The notes under the pieces were generated by a model, which saw only the letters and a list, made by a program, of their open reading frames with translations, was not told where the DNA came from and ran no database searches. This document shows positions 9,001 through 16,172 of a stretch of 64,000 nt of DNA, in pieces (position 1 is the stretch's first letter; every line of letters begins with the position of its first letter). The stretch covers positions 1-64,000 of the forward strand of contig JAGBFF010000029.1 of assembly GCA_017936615.1 (NCBI GenBank), in the 5' to 3' direction. The position numbers and the translations under genes were made by a program. This stretch comes from Clostridia bacterium (GTDB lineage Bacteria; Bacillota; Clostridia; Oscillospirales; Acutalibacteraceae).

Positions 9001-11205
9001 CTGGGTGGTGGTGCTTCGATCACCGATAAGACCGGTGTGCAGAACACCCATTCCGGTACGCTGACCACTGCCGAAACTGACGTACTCAGCCAGAAGGTTA
9101 CCGGCCTGAAGCCGGAGACCACCTATCAGCTGTTCGTCCGTTATCGCGGTGCTGCCGCCGGTAAGATGGCGATCTCGCTGGTCAACGGTGAAGAGCTTGC
9201 ACTGTTTGAGAAGGCCGTAGACGTCACCGCGTCCTGGACGAAGGCGACCTACGAATTTACCACGCCTGCAGAGCTCGATGAAGAATCGATCCTGTCCTTC
9301 GTTAAGACGAGCGGCAGCGGCGCGATCTACATTGACAACGTGTTCCTGTCCCAGAAGGCTTCGATGATCGACCTGGTCGTCGAGAACCTCATTTGGGACG
9401 GTGGTAACGAACAGGTGAAGCCCGGTACCGAGCTGACCTTCTTCGTGATGATCAAGAACCAGGGTGATGATCCGGTCAAGTACGGCTCCGTCATCGACAC
9501 CGACATCTGCGTGGATGGCAAGCCCGTCCAGACCATCAGCTATCTGGTGACCGCGGATATGACCACCGGTACCAGTGTGCTGGTTGCCGGTACGGCCCCG
9601 TGGGCCGCGGTGGAGGGTGACCACGTCATCTCCGCTCGCGTCAACTCCACGATGTCTGTGCTGGAATTTGATCCCACCAACAACAACCGCTTCCAGACCG
9701 ATCTGCGCGTCAACGACGTGTTCCTGGAGATCCCGGACGTTGCCGCAAACGCCGGCTTCGATACGCTCGGCTTCAGCGATGACTTCAACAATATTGGACT
9801 CATCGACTCCGGCGATACCCGCGCTGACGGTTACAAGTGGTACGTCAGCCGTCCGTACGGCACTGCTTCCGTCACGGCCGACAGCTACTTCATCAAAGAC
9901 GGCGTTCTGACGCTGGTCGACACTCTCCCGACCTACAACATGTCCCTGACCACTGCTGAGTACAACAGCGGTATCGGCTTCTCCTACAACCAGGGCTACA
10001 TGGAAGTGCGTATCCGCATCCCGCGTCCGCGTGAGAATCAGGCGGGTGAGACGGGTATCCCGGCAATCTGGTCGCTGCCTATTGATAAGCTGCAGGGCCA
10101 TGAGGATGCCAACTGGGTTGAAATGGACTGGCTCGAGTACTGGGGCTTCGACGGCGGCAATAAGCCGGAAGGCTACTACACCATCACCCTGCACGACCAG
10201 GATGCCGTCAACTCTCCGAATCCGTACTACAACAAGAACAGCAACTACTCGAAGCGTGGTCTCGGCGATGGCGAGTGGCACACCATGGGTTGGCTGTGGG
10301 TGCAGAACGCAGTCGTTGCCTACCTCGACGGCGAAGAAGTGTTCCGTCTGCACTACGATCCCGAAGGCTTCTCCGATCCGATGGCTTCGGTCGTCAGCCC
10401 CGGCGATAAGGGCGGCTTGGGCGCGTTCTCCTACATGAACGAGCAGTGGCTGCCTGTCCACATCAGCGGTTCGGCTGATAACCCGATGGAGATGGATTAC
10501 ATCCGCATCTGGACCAGCACGGGTGGCGGCAGCATCGATATCCCGAGTGGCGATGAGGATGTTGTCATCGATATGGCGGCAGAGGACTTCTGGTACAACT
10601 ACTGCACCGACGATTGGGGCGATCCCATCGTGGAAGTTACCGAAGAGAACTACCACAACGTCCTCGGTTTGGATTTTGTGACCGGTGAGTGCGGCGGCGT
10701 CTATATTTGGCAGAACCTGACCGATGAGCGTCGTGCCGAGATCGATGCGCTGCTCGAAAGCCTCGGCCAGCCGAGCTACGACGAGCTGCTTATGGAGGCA
10801 ATGCTTATCCTCCTTGGCAGCGATGCGGATGTGGTTGTCGACATGTCGGCTGAGGATTTCTGGAACAACTATTGCGCTGACGGCGAGGGTAATCCCATCA
10901 CGAAATTGACCGAAGAGAACTGCCTGAAGATCCTGAACGGCATCTATGTTTGGGAGCACCTGACCGACGAGCGTCGTGCCGAGATTAACGCGCTGCTCGA
11001 GAGCCTCGGTCAGCCGAGCTACGACGAGCTGCTTATGGAGTCACTGCTCATCATCTTTGGCGGCGAGTTCGACGGCGAGGAGCCCGGTACGGATTCTCCC
11101 GATACCGGTGAGCACACCGCAATGCCTGCGGCGGTCGCTACGGCGATGCTGCTGAGCGCGGCGGTCCTGTGGATCTCCCGCAAGCGCAAGAAGACTCAGG
11201 CATAA
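3058..11205 (+). CDS. Giant multi-modular surface GH16 glucanase with SPDTG sorting signal
   Basis: A 2715-residue extracellular protein. Signal peptide 1-32; then roughly nine CBM4/9-like jelly-roll modules, recognised by their recurring N-terminal (N/G)GDFE or NGxFE motif, alternating with about eight Big_2 Ig-like domains (recurring WxSSDxxVATV core); CARDB at about 2102-2215; GH16 catalytic domain about 2235-2488 with EMDWLE at 2355-2360 (nucleophile E2355, acid/base E2360). After it come two copies of an unrecognised 78-90 residue repeat (about 2502-2667), then S-P-D-T-G at 2680-2684, a hydrophobic helix and RKRKK, an arrangement like a sortase cell-wall signal of the (S/N)PxTG class. 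Start: ATG 3058 follows GAAAGGGGAAG; the ATG at 3001 lacks a ribosome site and would bury the signal peptide. The carbohydrate-binding calls for the jelly rolls rest on pattern recognition and are less certain than GH16. Confidence 0.88.
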   Translation: MKTNARRIVSWIAAMTLLLTCAISGLVLPATAEEENLFVNGDFESGATAEWQSSALIVSGAGKDGGYGYYHDRTQSDEWAADGQIRYKAALLGKMEANTEYVLTFDYKTSGAARGQLYFDQTFGTTSDAKKLYSGYDLPLDVTNWTTQSIKFTTPAEIAANAGWEFSIRTRGGVGEVWYDNFVLTKAGAAEPPKFEMPDPTFSGEHGWTYNSTVEGLFTKGDAVPAQTDTDGNKYITVPANGKYVRSPAVAYDLKAGDWIRIEFKMRKNDAGKATLAMQLQGGMFDGYAQPEWTIEDAATGTTGNGEWFTYVTYAQAQKATSAFYVVPFLLTNKTTADLTVDIDDFEITALPAGTTKYDFELLDGSGFDEKPSALNDYGFGGLFNDGGKIVDDPADAENNVLYFDGTGNVQAYFYPINYSYVPEGTTSKKNVRTEANTIYKLTYRQRGTGTTSPGIGSTYGTRLSLTGEPDKASDEWKTITAYYKTSSSLNANYTFDFKVFGEVYLDDFSLKMVQPATSVELDKTAATVTEGDTLKLTTTVKPDGATADAIVWTTSDDTVATVVDGVVTAVKAGTATITATSGTLSATCTVTVEAPVNPGPGTDPEEPDSDALVDEKFENGPQGVFAGATDTSTSWNIVDGGVNGGKALAITYKNGDRWFKWNTLTFEPNTRYSITFLAKGPQVRLGVYKYSGSVDAKGGSFNLYTRPYQDDWTSYRLEFTTGAEGFGYDPANAGYGMFFNRASALADTTEVTLIDNFKIAKTDETTDRIIGGDFTYPGMQQWYGKHLNNTADGYIVVADPDDATNKVLKVPASTGNLGDNYLSGIYLEAGRLYELSFKAKGAPISVFMPAKQTSGGTLTGDAWFHTEESSDWKTYTYTFTATDNAAGYAEANWILNLSRNVDVTGDSYIDDFSIKLTTIPDATAVTLNKTETLLGINATETLTFTTTPTGAKYDSVSWKSSDETVATVVDGVVTGKATGTATITLTVMVGDTALTATCTVKVVVKAESFEIVQDSLHLAPATNSNRLWVYETIDLVTVPADADISGLTWKSSDETVVTVDAKGQVKALAAGTTTITVTDGTLSDSITVTVDAFGERVTGGDFEGDDWNVTYWTSSIIKDGSCSLVADPENPDNTVLMVPAQSQAKWMWPAHVDAGVVYKLTMKVKSANGVAMLHITPSYVQGNSDSGWASKTISAEGWTEVSYIIHTVSTGLNRNYLYGFGTNLGTVPMFVDDVSMVQLPDATSIALEDTSIGVKGSKDLALTTTPAESNVPALTWESSDPSIISVDQSGKITAVAGEGSVTITAKNADGSLTASCTVTIAGDPATAIKLNMDTHYAKKNSTLQLTMSTTPVNALYKKPVWTSSDETIATVDQNGLVTILDKEGETTITVTSGELTATCKVVVPGAAQSFELKDETIKLAPQRGSNTITKTLAIVTTPPNSTAGDLVWTSSNEAVATVDANGKVTALTEGETTITVKNADGSITDTCVVTVAWDGERIPGGDFESGDWNVKTWSSIIKDGKGYVITDPDDMDNLVLAFPRDNNALDALWMNNMHVNAGKTYKLTFKVKSEGENAAQFAAYFHPTSCNLNGWKYTSNLTNEWTEVSYVFTTNALDDGTSAALNRNYIFGIDNNKDDIVYLDDFSMVELPEATSITIGTSDEMTIRPEGTATLNVRTEPAEASAGKLTWESSDPTIISVDANGKIAVVGAEGSVTITVTNDKGLSDTIKVTIDDYAELLENGDFEMGDTYWPSHSVIKPGVGMDGSYGMILDNGNSKQDNFYKGTLPLQPSTTYIVEWDYKAAFESEFRLWGGKIGVSLYADTKNPGEWKHGKEVFTTPSNMEEINNATLKGWIFSVTSDKGGVEDKAVVDNISIKLYASGVEAESIKLNKETLTMMPGRTENLAIMATPVDGDVNRSKWYSSDENVATVEYGIVTAVGKGTATITAETLGGLKATCTVTVAGEPAFITNGTFEDAEDDAWILGGGASITDKTGVQNTHSGTLTTAETDVLSQKVTGLKPETTYQLFVRYRGAAAGKMAISLVNGEELALFEKAVDVTASWTKATYEFTTPAELDEESILSFVKTSGSGAIYIDNVFLSQKASMIDLVVENLIWDGGNEQVKPGTELTFFVMIKNQGDDPVKYGSVIDTDICVDGKPVQTISYLVTADMTTGTSVLVAGTAPWAAVEGDHVISARVNSTMSVLEFDPTNNNRFQTDLRVNDVFLEIPDVAANAGFDTLGFSDDFNNIGLIDSGDTRADGYKWYVSRPYGTASVTADSYFIKDGVLTLVDTLPTYNMSLTTAEYNSGIGFSYNQGYMEVRIRIPRPRENQAGETGIPAIWSLPIDKLQGHEDANWVEMDWLEYWGFDGGNKPEGYYTITLHDQDAVNSPNPYYNKNSNYSKRGLGDGEWHTMGWLWVQNAVVAYLDGEEVFRLHYDPEGFSDPMASVVSPGDKGGLGAFSYMNEQWLPVHISGSADNPMEMDYIRIWTSTGGGSIDIPSGDEDVVIDMAAEDFWYNYCTDDWGDPIVEVTEENYHNVLGLDFVTGECGGVYIWQNLTDERRAEIDALLESLGQPSYDELLMEAMLILLGSDADVVVDMSAEDFWNNYCADGEGNPITKLTEENCLKILNGIYVWEHLTDERRAEINALLESLGQPSYDELLMESLLIIFGGEFDGEEPGTDSPDTGEHTAMPAAVATAMLLSAAVLWISRKRKKTQA
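10561..11058 (+). repeat. Two tandem copies of an unrecognised C-terminal domain
   Basis: Within the giant GH16 protein, copy 1 (10561-10827) and copy 2 (about 10828-11058) both start VV(I/V)DM(A/S)AEDFW and end with LTDERRAEI(D/N)ALLESLGQ followed by PSYDELLME. The last about 70 bases of each copy differ at only a few positions, pointing to recent duplication or conversion; copy 1 has a roughly 10-residue insertion carrying a second cysteine. The family is not one I recognise. Confidence 0.8.
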
Positions 11206-11227
11206 GCCAACAGCATAACTCATACGG

Positions 11228-11263
11228 CAGCAGCCGGTGCAACAGCACCGGCTGCTGTTTTTT
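11228..11263 (+). terminator. Rho-independent terminator
   Basis: A 13-bp perfect stem CAGCAGCCGGTGC/GCACCGGCTGCTG with AACA loop (11228-11257) followed by six T residues. Confidence 0.93.
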
Positions 11264-11526
11264 GGTCTTGTCGTGGGGTCGGTACGAACCGTGTGTGGGA
11301 CGACCAATGGTTGCCCGTTTAGGTCGGTTTGAGATTGTAGGTGAGGGCGCCTCTCTCCTCCTGCGAGAAAGCGCAGTCTTGGACGGGTACGGAAAACAAA
11401 ACGAAAGGTATCGGAATGGGGGGATAAATTTGTACAATTGTTACGAAATTGCTATTGTCAATATAGGATAGATATGTTATAATAAATTGAATATCGGCTA
11501 AAGCCGAATGTGAAAGAGGTTTTTGT
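11264..11526. other. Intergenic region before third GH16 gene
   Basis: About 260 bases. The 3' part is AT-rich and holds the promoter at 11455-11483 and a small TCGGCT/AGCCGA hairpin (11494-11507) in the leader. The 5' part (11264-11400) shows nothing I can name. Confidence 0.5.
11455..11483 (+). promoter_or_regulatory. Predicted promoter of third GH16 gene
   Basis: TTGTCA (11455-11460), 17-base spacer, TATAAT (11478-11483), in an AT-rich stretch 44 bases before the start codon. Confidence 0.75.
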
Positions 11527-14500
11527 ATGAAGCACAGTAAGATGAGATCCCTGTTAGCTGGCATCGTCGTTTTGGCGTTGCTGATCTCCTGCACTGTCTC
11601 CGGTTTGGTGCTGCCTGCGGCAGCGGCAACGGCAACTCCCACCAAATTGGAATTGACCTATGAGGTGCTGTGGATTATGACGGGTCGCACCCGTTCCATG
11701 GGTTCTTCGACGGTCACTTACAGTGATGGCACGACGACCACGACCGCCACGGTTGCGGGTAGTGGGATCACGTGGGAGATCGCCGACACGACCGTGGCGA
11801 CGATCGACACCAACGGTTTGATCACCCCGAAAAAGGTGGGCGAGACGACCATTACTGCGACGGTGCCCGGCAGCACGGTAACGGCGACTTGTCCGCTGCA
11901 CGTGGTAGACGGCTCCAAGTACGTCTATGCCGACGTGCCGTATACGATGGGTGAGGAACTCCTCGTTAACGGTGACTTTGAGCAGGGCGCCGGCGTTGGC
12001 TGGAAAAACAATGCCAATGTAGTTAGCGGTGTCGGCAAGGACGGCGGCTACGGCTTCCAGCTGTCTGTTGCCGAGTCGGGCCAGTATTATCAGGGTACTA
12101 TTCCGCTGAAGCCCGATACGACCTACGTGTTCAGTTACGACTATCTGCCCGGTAAGAACTCCTCGTTCTATGTTGAGGGCGCCAAATTCCAGACCGGTCG
12201 CAAGACCCATACTTATGGTGAGACCGTGACCCGCGAGTGGCAGACCTATACTAAGGTGTTTACCACCGCCAAGACGATGAAGCTGGACGGTAACTGGGAT
12301 CTGGTCGTCAAGGCGACCAAGGCGGATGCCAGTGAACCGGTCGTCATTGACAATATCTCGGTGCGCGAGTACGTTTCCGCCGTGGAGGTCGAGACGCTGA
12401 TCCTCCCCATGGATAAAATGACGATGTATCCCGGTCAGGTCTATTCGATGATCGCATATTCCGATCCCTACGGTGGCAACCTGAACGGTATGACGTGGGA
12501 AAGCAGCAACGTCGGCGTGGCAACCGTTTCGCACGGATATATTACAGCTGTGGGTGATGGCACTACGACCATCACCGCGACGACTGCCAATGGCAAGTCC
12601 GCTTCCTGCGTGATTACGGTGAAGGGTGGCACCGTTGATTCCTTGCTTCAGAACGGCAGCTTTGATGAAGCCAACCGTTCTATGTGGAAAACCGACAGTG
12701 GTTACCTTGTGCAATTCCCCATGGTTGACGGTAACCGCATGATGAAGCTCGGTTACTATCATCCGGTGGCGCAGACACTTACCGGTCTGCGTGCCGATAC
12801 TGTTTACACGCTATCGGGCACTGCCGCGCTGTCGGGCGTGGAGTATCTCGGCGTTGCCGTTGTCAGCGGTGACGAGGTGCTGTTCAGTCAAGTGGTTGAG
12901 GACACCGCTGCATTTGTGAACGGCTATACCTTTACCACGCCGGCAGACGGTTTTGATAGCACCGCTACGGTGATCTTCTCGGTGCTTCTCGCCGACGAAG
13001 AACCTGCCGTATCGCTTAAAACAGCGTCGGGTTCGACCGGCAACGATGTTATTCAGGGTGATAACGACATTACCGACGATGAAGATGATGACTTACTGAA
13101 CGTCTGTGCCTACCTTGACGATCTGGTACTCTACGAGAACATCGGCGGCGATATTGACCTGACGATCAGTGAGCTGCTGTACAGCGGCGACGACAACGGT
13201 CAGGTCGACCCCGGTACGGAAGTCACCTTCTCGGTGGTGGTAAAGAACAACGGCACCGACCCCGTCCCCGTTGGCAAGAAGTTTACGGTGGACTTTGCTA
13301 TGGGTACCGAAGTCATCCGTACCGTGACCTACAAGGGCGGCGTGCCCGCCGGCGGCGAGGTCGTGATCTCGGCCGAGCCCTGGGCGGCGGTTGCCGGTGA
13401 CCATATGATCGCGGCGCGTGTTAACGCGGCGTGGGATATTAAGGAAACCCACATGGAGGGTAACAACACCTACCAGCTCAACCTGCGCGTGGCGACCGAT
13501 CGCCTCACCCCCGCCTACGACACGGTGGCAGACGCGGTGGAGCAAGCGGGTATGGATCGCCTGACCATGAGCGATGATTTCGACAGCCTGGATACCGTGG
13601 ACGTCTATGCCAGCGGTGTCGAGGGCTACAAGTGGTACGTGACCCGTCCGTGGAGTGCACCGACGCTGACGGTTAACGATTATATGATCAACGATGGTGT
13701 GCTGACGCTGATGACGGAGGTGCCGACCTACGGTATTGGATTTAACAGTGTCGACGTGAAAACACTCAACGGCTTCCGTTACAAGCAGGGTTACCTCGAA
13801 GTGCGTCTGCGTGTCGTGCGTCCCAGCCCGAACGGTGACGGCGAGGACGGTATCCCCGCTGTGTGGTCCTTTACACAGGATAAGGCGTTGGAAGAGGGGC
13901 TCAGAAGATTCGGATTCATTGAAAACAGTGACACCGACTGGGTCGAGCTCGACTGGCTGGAGTATTGGGGCGTTACCAAGCAGTGGAAAGGTGGCTACTA
14001 CACCACGACGTTCCACGATTCCACCACGCTTTCCGAAGAGCCGTTCTACAGCAACAGCAACCACAGCATGAACGGCTTGGGCGATGCTGAGTGGCATACG
14101 ATGGGCTGGCTGTGGGAGTACAACGGTGTCCGCTGCTTCCTCGACGGTGTCGAGATGATGGATCTGTTCTGGGATCCCGATGCGTCGGCGGTGCCGAATG
14201 CGTCTGCAAAATCGGCAACCATTAAGAACGAAGACGGCACCACCACGACCACCACGTACGGTGGTAAGGGTACCGATCCCGGTGTGTTCTCCTGGTCGAA
14301 CGAGGAAGCAGCGGTACTGTACCTCGGCGGCGCAAAGGATAACCCGTTGGAGATCGACTACGTTCGTGTTTGGCAGACCAGCGAGCCGGAGACGGTGTCC
14401 GACGACTTTACGATGAGCGAGAGCGAGGTCACCATTGCCGAGCACGATCGTGAGCGTCTGTCTGTGACGGTGCCCGAAGGCGAGGACGTCGGCACGCTCC

Positions 14501-15942
14501 AGTGGAAGAGCAGTGATCCGACGGTTGCTACCGTGCACGGCAACGGCGAGGTCTACGCCCGCAACGCCGGTACGGCCATCATCACGGCGACCAACGCCAA
14601 CGGTATTTCGACCTGGTGCACCGTGACGGTGACGCACAACCTCATCACCGGTGCGGATTTTGAATGGGATAACGATCTGCTGCATAAGCACTGGAGCTGG
14701 AATATTACCAGCAATTCCACCTACGCTGTTTTGGCAAACGATCCGGCGGATTCGAATAATCAGGTGCTGCAGCTCAAGCCGATGGGGGCGAGTGAAGCGC
14801 GGTATTATTACAACCTACCGGTGGAAAAGGGCAAGACGTATCGTGTGACCGGTAAGTACAAGGGTACGACGTATATGCGTATTCATATGAACAGTACGTA
14901 CACGATCACCTCCTCGATTGACGACCTGAACGTTTCTAATGAAACGGCAACCAGCACTTGGAGAAACTTGGTCGGTACCTCCGCAGATGCCAACGGCTGG
15001 AAGACCTTCTCCTTTGAGTTTACGACTAAGGCAGAGCCGACAAGCTGGAACGTCAACTATGTGTTGGCATTTGCCAACAATACTTCAACAAATTGTTACG
15101 TGGACGATCTCGTGATGACCGAGGTCGACAACGTGCCGCAGAGCACCTACACCGTGACGGTGGATCCGATGACCAACGGCGCGGTAACGATGAAGGCGAA
15201 TGGAAGCACCATTTCCAGCGGTGCGGCGCTGACCCCCGGCACCTACGTGGACATCACGGTGGCGCCGTCCAGCGGCTACCAACTCAAGCTCGGCAGCCTG
15301 GAGTATGCCTACACGCAGCCCAACCGCGATGGCGGTAAGGCAATCACGCGCGAGGTGCTGAACAAGAATAACAGTACCTTTGGCTACGGCACGGGTCTTA
15401 CCTTCCGTATGGTGATGCCGGCAGAGGACGTGACGCTATCGGCGGAGTTTGAAGAGGTTGCGACCTGCACGATGCCTGCAGCAACGCTGGGCACCTCGGT
15501 GTTTAAGAATGACGCGAACGACGTCACCGGTATCCGCTTCCTCAACCGTCTGTACGTGACGGATTGGGATCCGAACGGCGACGGTGTGTACGTTACCTAC
15601 AACGGTCAGAAGAAGAAGGTCGCCCAATTCGGTGCGCTGCTCAAGCGTTCGTCCAACACCGACATCGACCTGACGTTGGAGAACTATGAGGTACATAAGA
15701 ACGACAGCAGTGCGACCAAGATCTGGAAGTCCACCGGCTGCGTTGGTGAAAACGTGCATCTGGTGGATTACACCAACAACTATGTGGATTTCACCATCAT
15801 CATGACCTCCTCGGTTGCCAACCGCTACGCGTTCCTGAACCGTGAGTACACCACCTGTGCCTATGTGGTGCTGGAGGACGGTACGACGCTGTATACCGAA
15901 GCGTTTACCGATTCGGTGCTCGGCGCGTTGGAACGTCAATAA
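11527..15942 (+). CDS. Secreted multi-modular GH16 glucanase
   Basis: A 1471-residue protein. Signal peptide about 1-37 (AAAA cleavage region); Big_2 (about 40-127); CBM4/9-like module starting NGDFEQG (about 140-285); Big_2 (about 288-368); a second CBM-like module (about 370-530); CARDB (about 540-655); GH16 (about 675-955) with ELDWLE at 807-812 (nucleophile E807, acid/base E812); Big_2 (about 960-1040); third CBM-like module (about 1040-1200); an InlB B-repeat-like domain (about 1207-1318); an unrecognised C-terminal domain (about 1318-1471). No sorting motif or C-terminal membrane helix is present, so it is probably released or held non-covalently. Ribosome site AAAGAGG precedes the ATG. 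It shares the CARDB-GH16 core with its two upstream neighbours, consistent with expansion by duplication and module shuffling. Confidence 0.88.
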   Translation: MKHSKMRSLLAGIVVLALLISCTVSGLVLPAAAATATPTKLELTYEVLWIMTGRTRSMGSSTVTYSDGTTTTTATVAGSGITWEIADTTVATIDTNGLITPKKVGETTITATVPGSTVTATCPLHVVDGSKYVYADVPYTMGEELLVNGDFEQGAGVGWKNNANVVSGVGKDGGYGFQLSVAESGQYYQGTIPLKPDTTYVFSYDYLPGKNSSFYVEGAKFQTGRKTHTYGETVTREWQTYTKVFTTAKTMKLDGNWDLVVKATKADASEPVVIDNISVREYVSAVEVETLILPMDKMTMYPGQVYSMIAYSDPYGGNLNGMTWESSNVGVATVSHGYITAVGDGTTTITATTANGKSASCVITVKGGTVDSLLQNGSFDEANRSMWKTDSGYLVQFPMVDGNRMMKLGYYHPVAQTLTGLRADTVYTLSGTAALSGVEYLGVAVVSGDEVLFSQVVEDTAAFVNGYTFTTPADGFDSTATVIFSVLLADEEPAVSLKTASGSTGNDVIQGDNDITDDEDDDLLNVCAYLDDLVLYENIGGDIDLTISELLYSGDDNGQVDPGTEVTFSVVVKNNGTDPVPVGKKFTVDFAMGTEVIRTVTYKGGVPAGGEVVISAEPWAAVAGDHMIAARVNAAWDIKETHMEGNNTYQLNLRVATDRLTPAYDTVADAVEQAGMDRLTMSDDFDSLDTVDVYASGVEGYKWYVTRPWSAPTLTVNDYMINDGVLTLMTEVPTYGIGFNSVDVKTLNGFRYKQGYLEVRLRVVRPSPNGDGEDGIPAVWSFTQDKALEEGLRRFGFIENSDTDWVELDWLEYWGVTKQWKGGYYTTTFHDSTTLSEEPFYSNSNHSMNGLGDAEWHTMGWLWEYNGVRCFLDGVEMMDLFWDPDASAVPNASAKSATIKNEDGTTTTTTYGGKGTDPGVFSWSNEEAAVLYLGGAKDNPLEIDYVRVWQTSEPETVSDDFTMSESEVTIAEHDRERLSVTVPEGEDVGTLQWKSSDPTVATVHGNGEVYARNAGTAIITATNANGISTWCTVTVTHNLITGADFEWDNDLLHKHWSWNITSNSTYAVLANDPADSNNQVLQLKPMGASEARYYYNLPVEKGKTYRVTGKYKGTTYMRIHMNSTYTITSSIDDLNVSNETATSTWRNLVGTSADANGWKTFSFEFTTKAEPTSWNVNYVLAFANNTSTNCYVDDLVMTEVDNVPQSTYTVTVDPMTNGAVTMKANGSTISSGAALTPGTYVDITVAPSSGYQLKLGSLEYAYTQPNRDGGKAITREVLNKNNSTFGYGTGLTFRMVMPAEDVTLSAEFEEVATCTMPAATLGTSVFKNDANDVTGIRFLNRLYVTDWDPNGDGVYVTYNGQKKKVAQFGALLKRSSNTDIDLTLENYEVHKNDSSATKIWKSTGCVGENVHLVDYTNNYVDFTIIMTSSVANRYAFLNREYTTCAYVVLEDGTTLYTEAFTDSVLGALERQ

Positions 15943-15952
15943 GCTTCAAGAG

Positions 15953-15979
15953 CCCCGCTGATATTCAGCGGGGTTTTTT
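15953..15979 (+). terminator. Rho-independent terminator
   Basis: CCCCGCTGA/TCAGCGGGG perfect 9-bp stem with a TAT loop followed by six T residues. Confidence 0.93.
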
Positions 15980-16033
15980 GACGCTGTGGGTAGATTTTGC
16001 AACAAATATCCATATTTATGCACGAAATGTATC

Positions 16034-16063
16034 TGGACTGCACGGCGGCGCTTCATTTATACT
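16034..16063 (+). promoter_or_regulatory. Predicted promoter of sugar-binding lipoprotein gene
   Basis: TGGACT (16034-16039), 18-base spacer, TATACT (16058-16063). The -35 is weak. A motif that recurs elsewhere in the window (15999-16014) sits just upstream. Confidence 0.45.
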
Positions 16064-16172
16064 GATGGTAGGGCATTGGCGGTTTTTCCGTGAGTGATCT
16101 GCGCGAATTGTCGTTTGCTATCCGCGTGTGTCGCAATGCCTGCGAAACTTTCAGAAAAAGGAGATGTCTGTT

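Noticed and set aside
3451..10959. Two very long open frames on the minus strand opposite the giant GH16 gene
   Set aside because: They mirror the repetitive GC-rich codon pattern of the plus-strand gene, have no ribosome site or recognisable domains, and the plus-strand protein is unmistakable.
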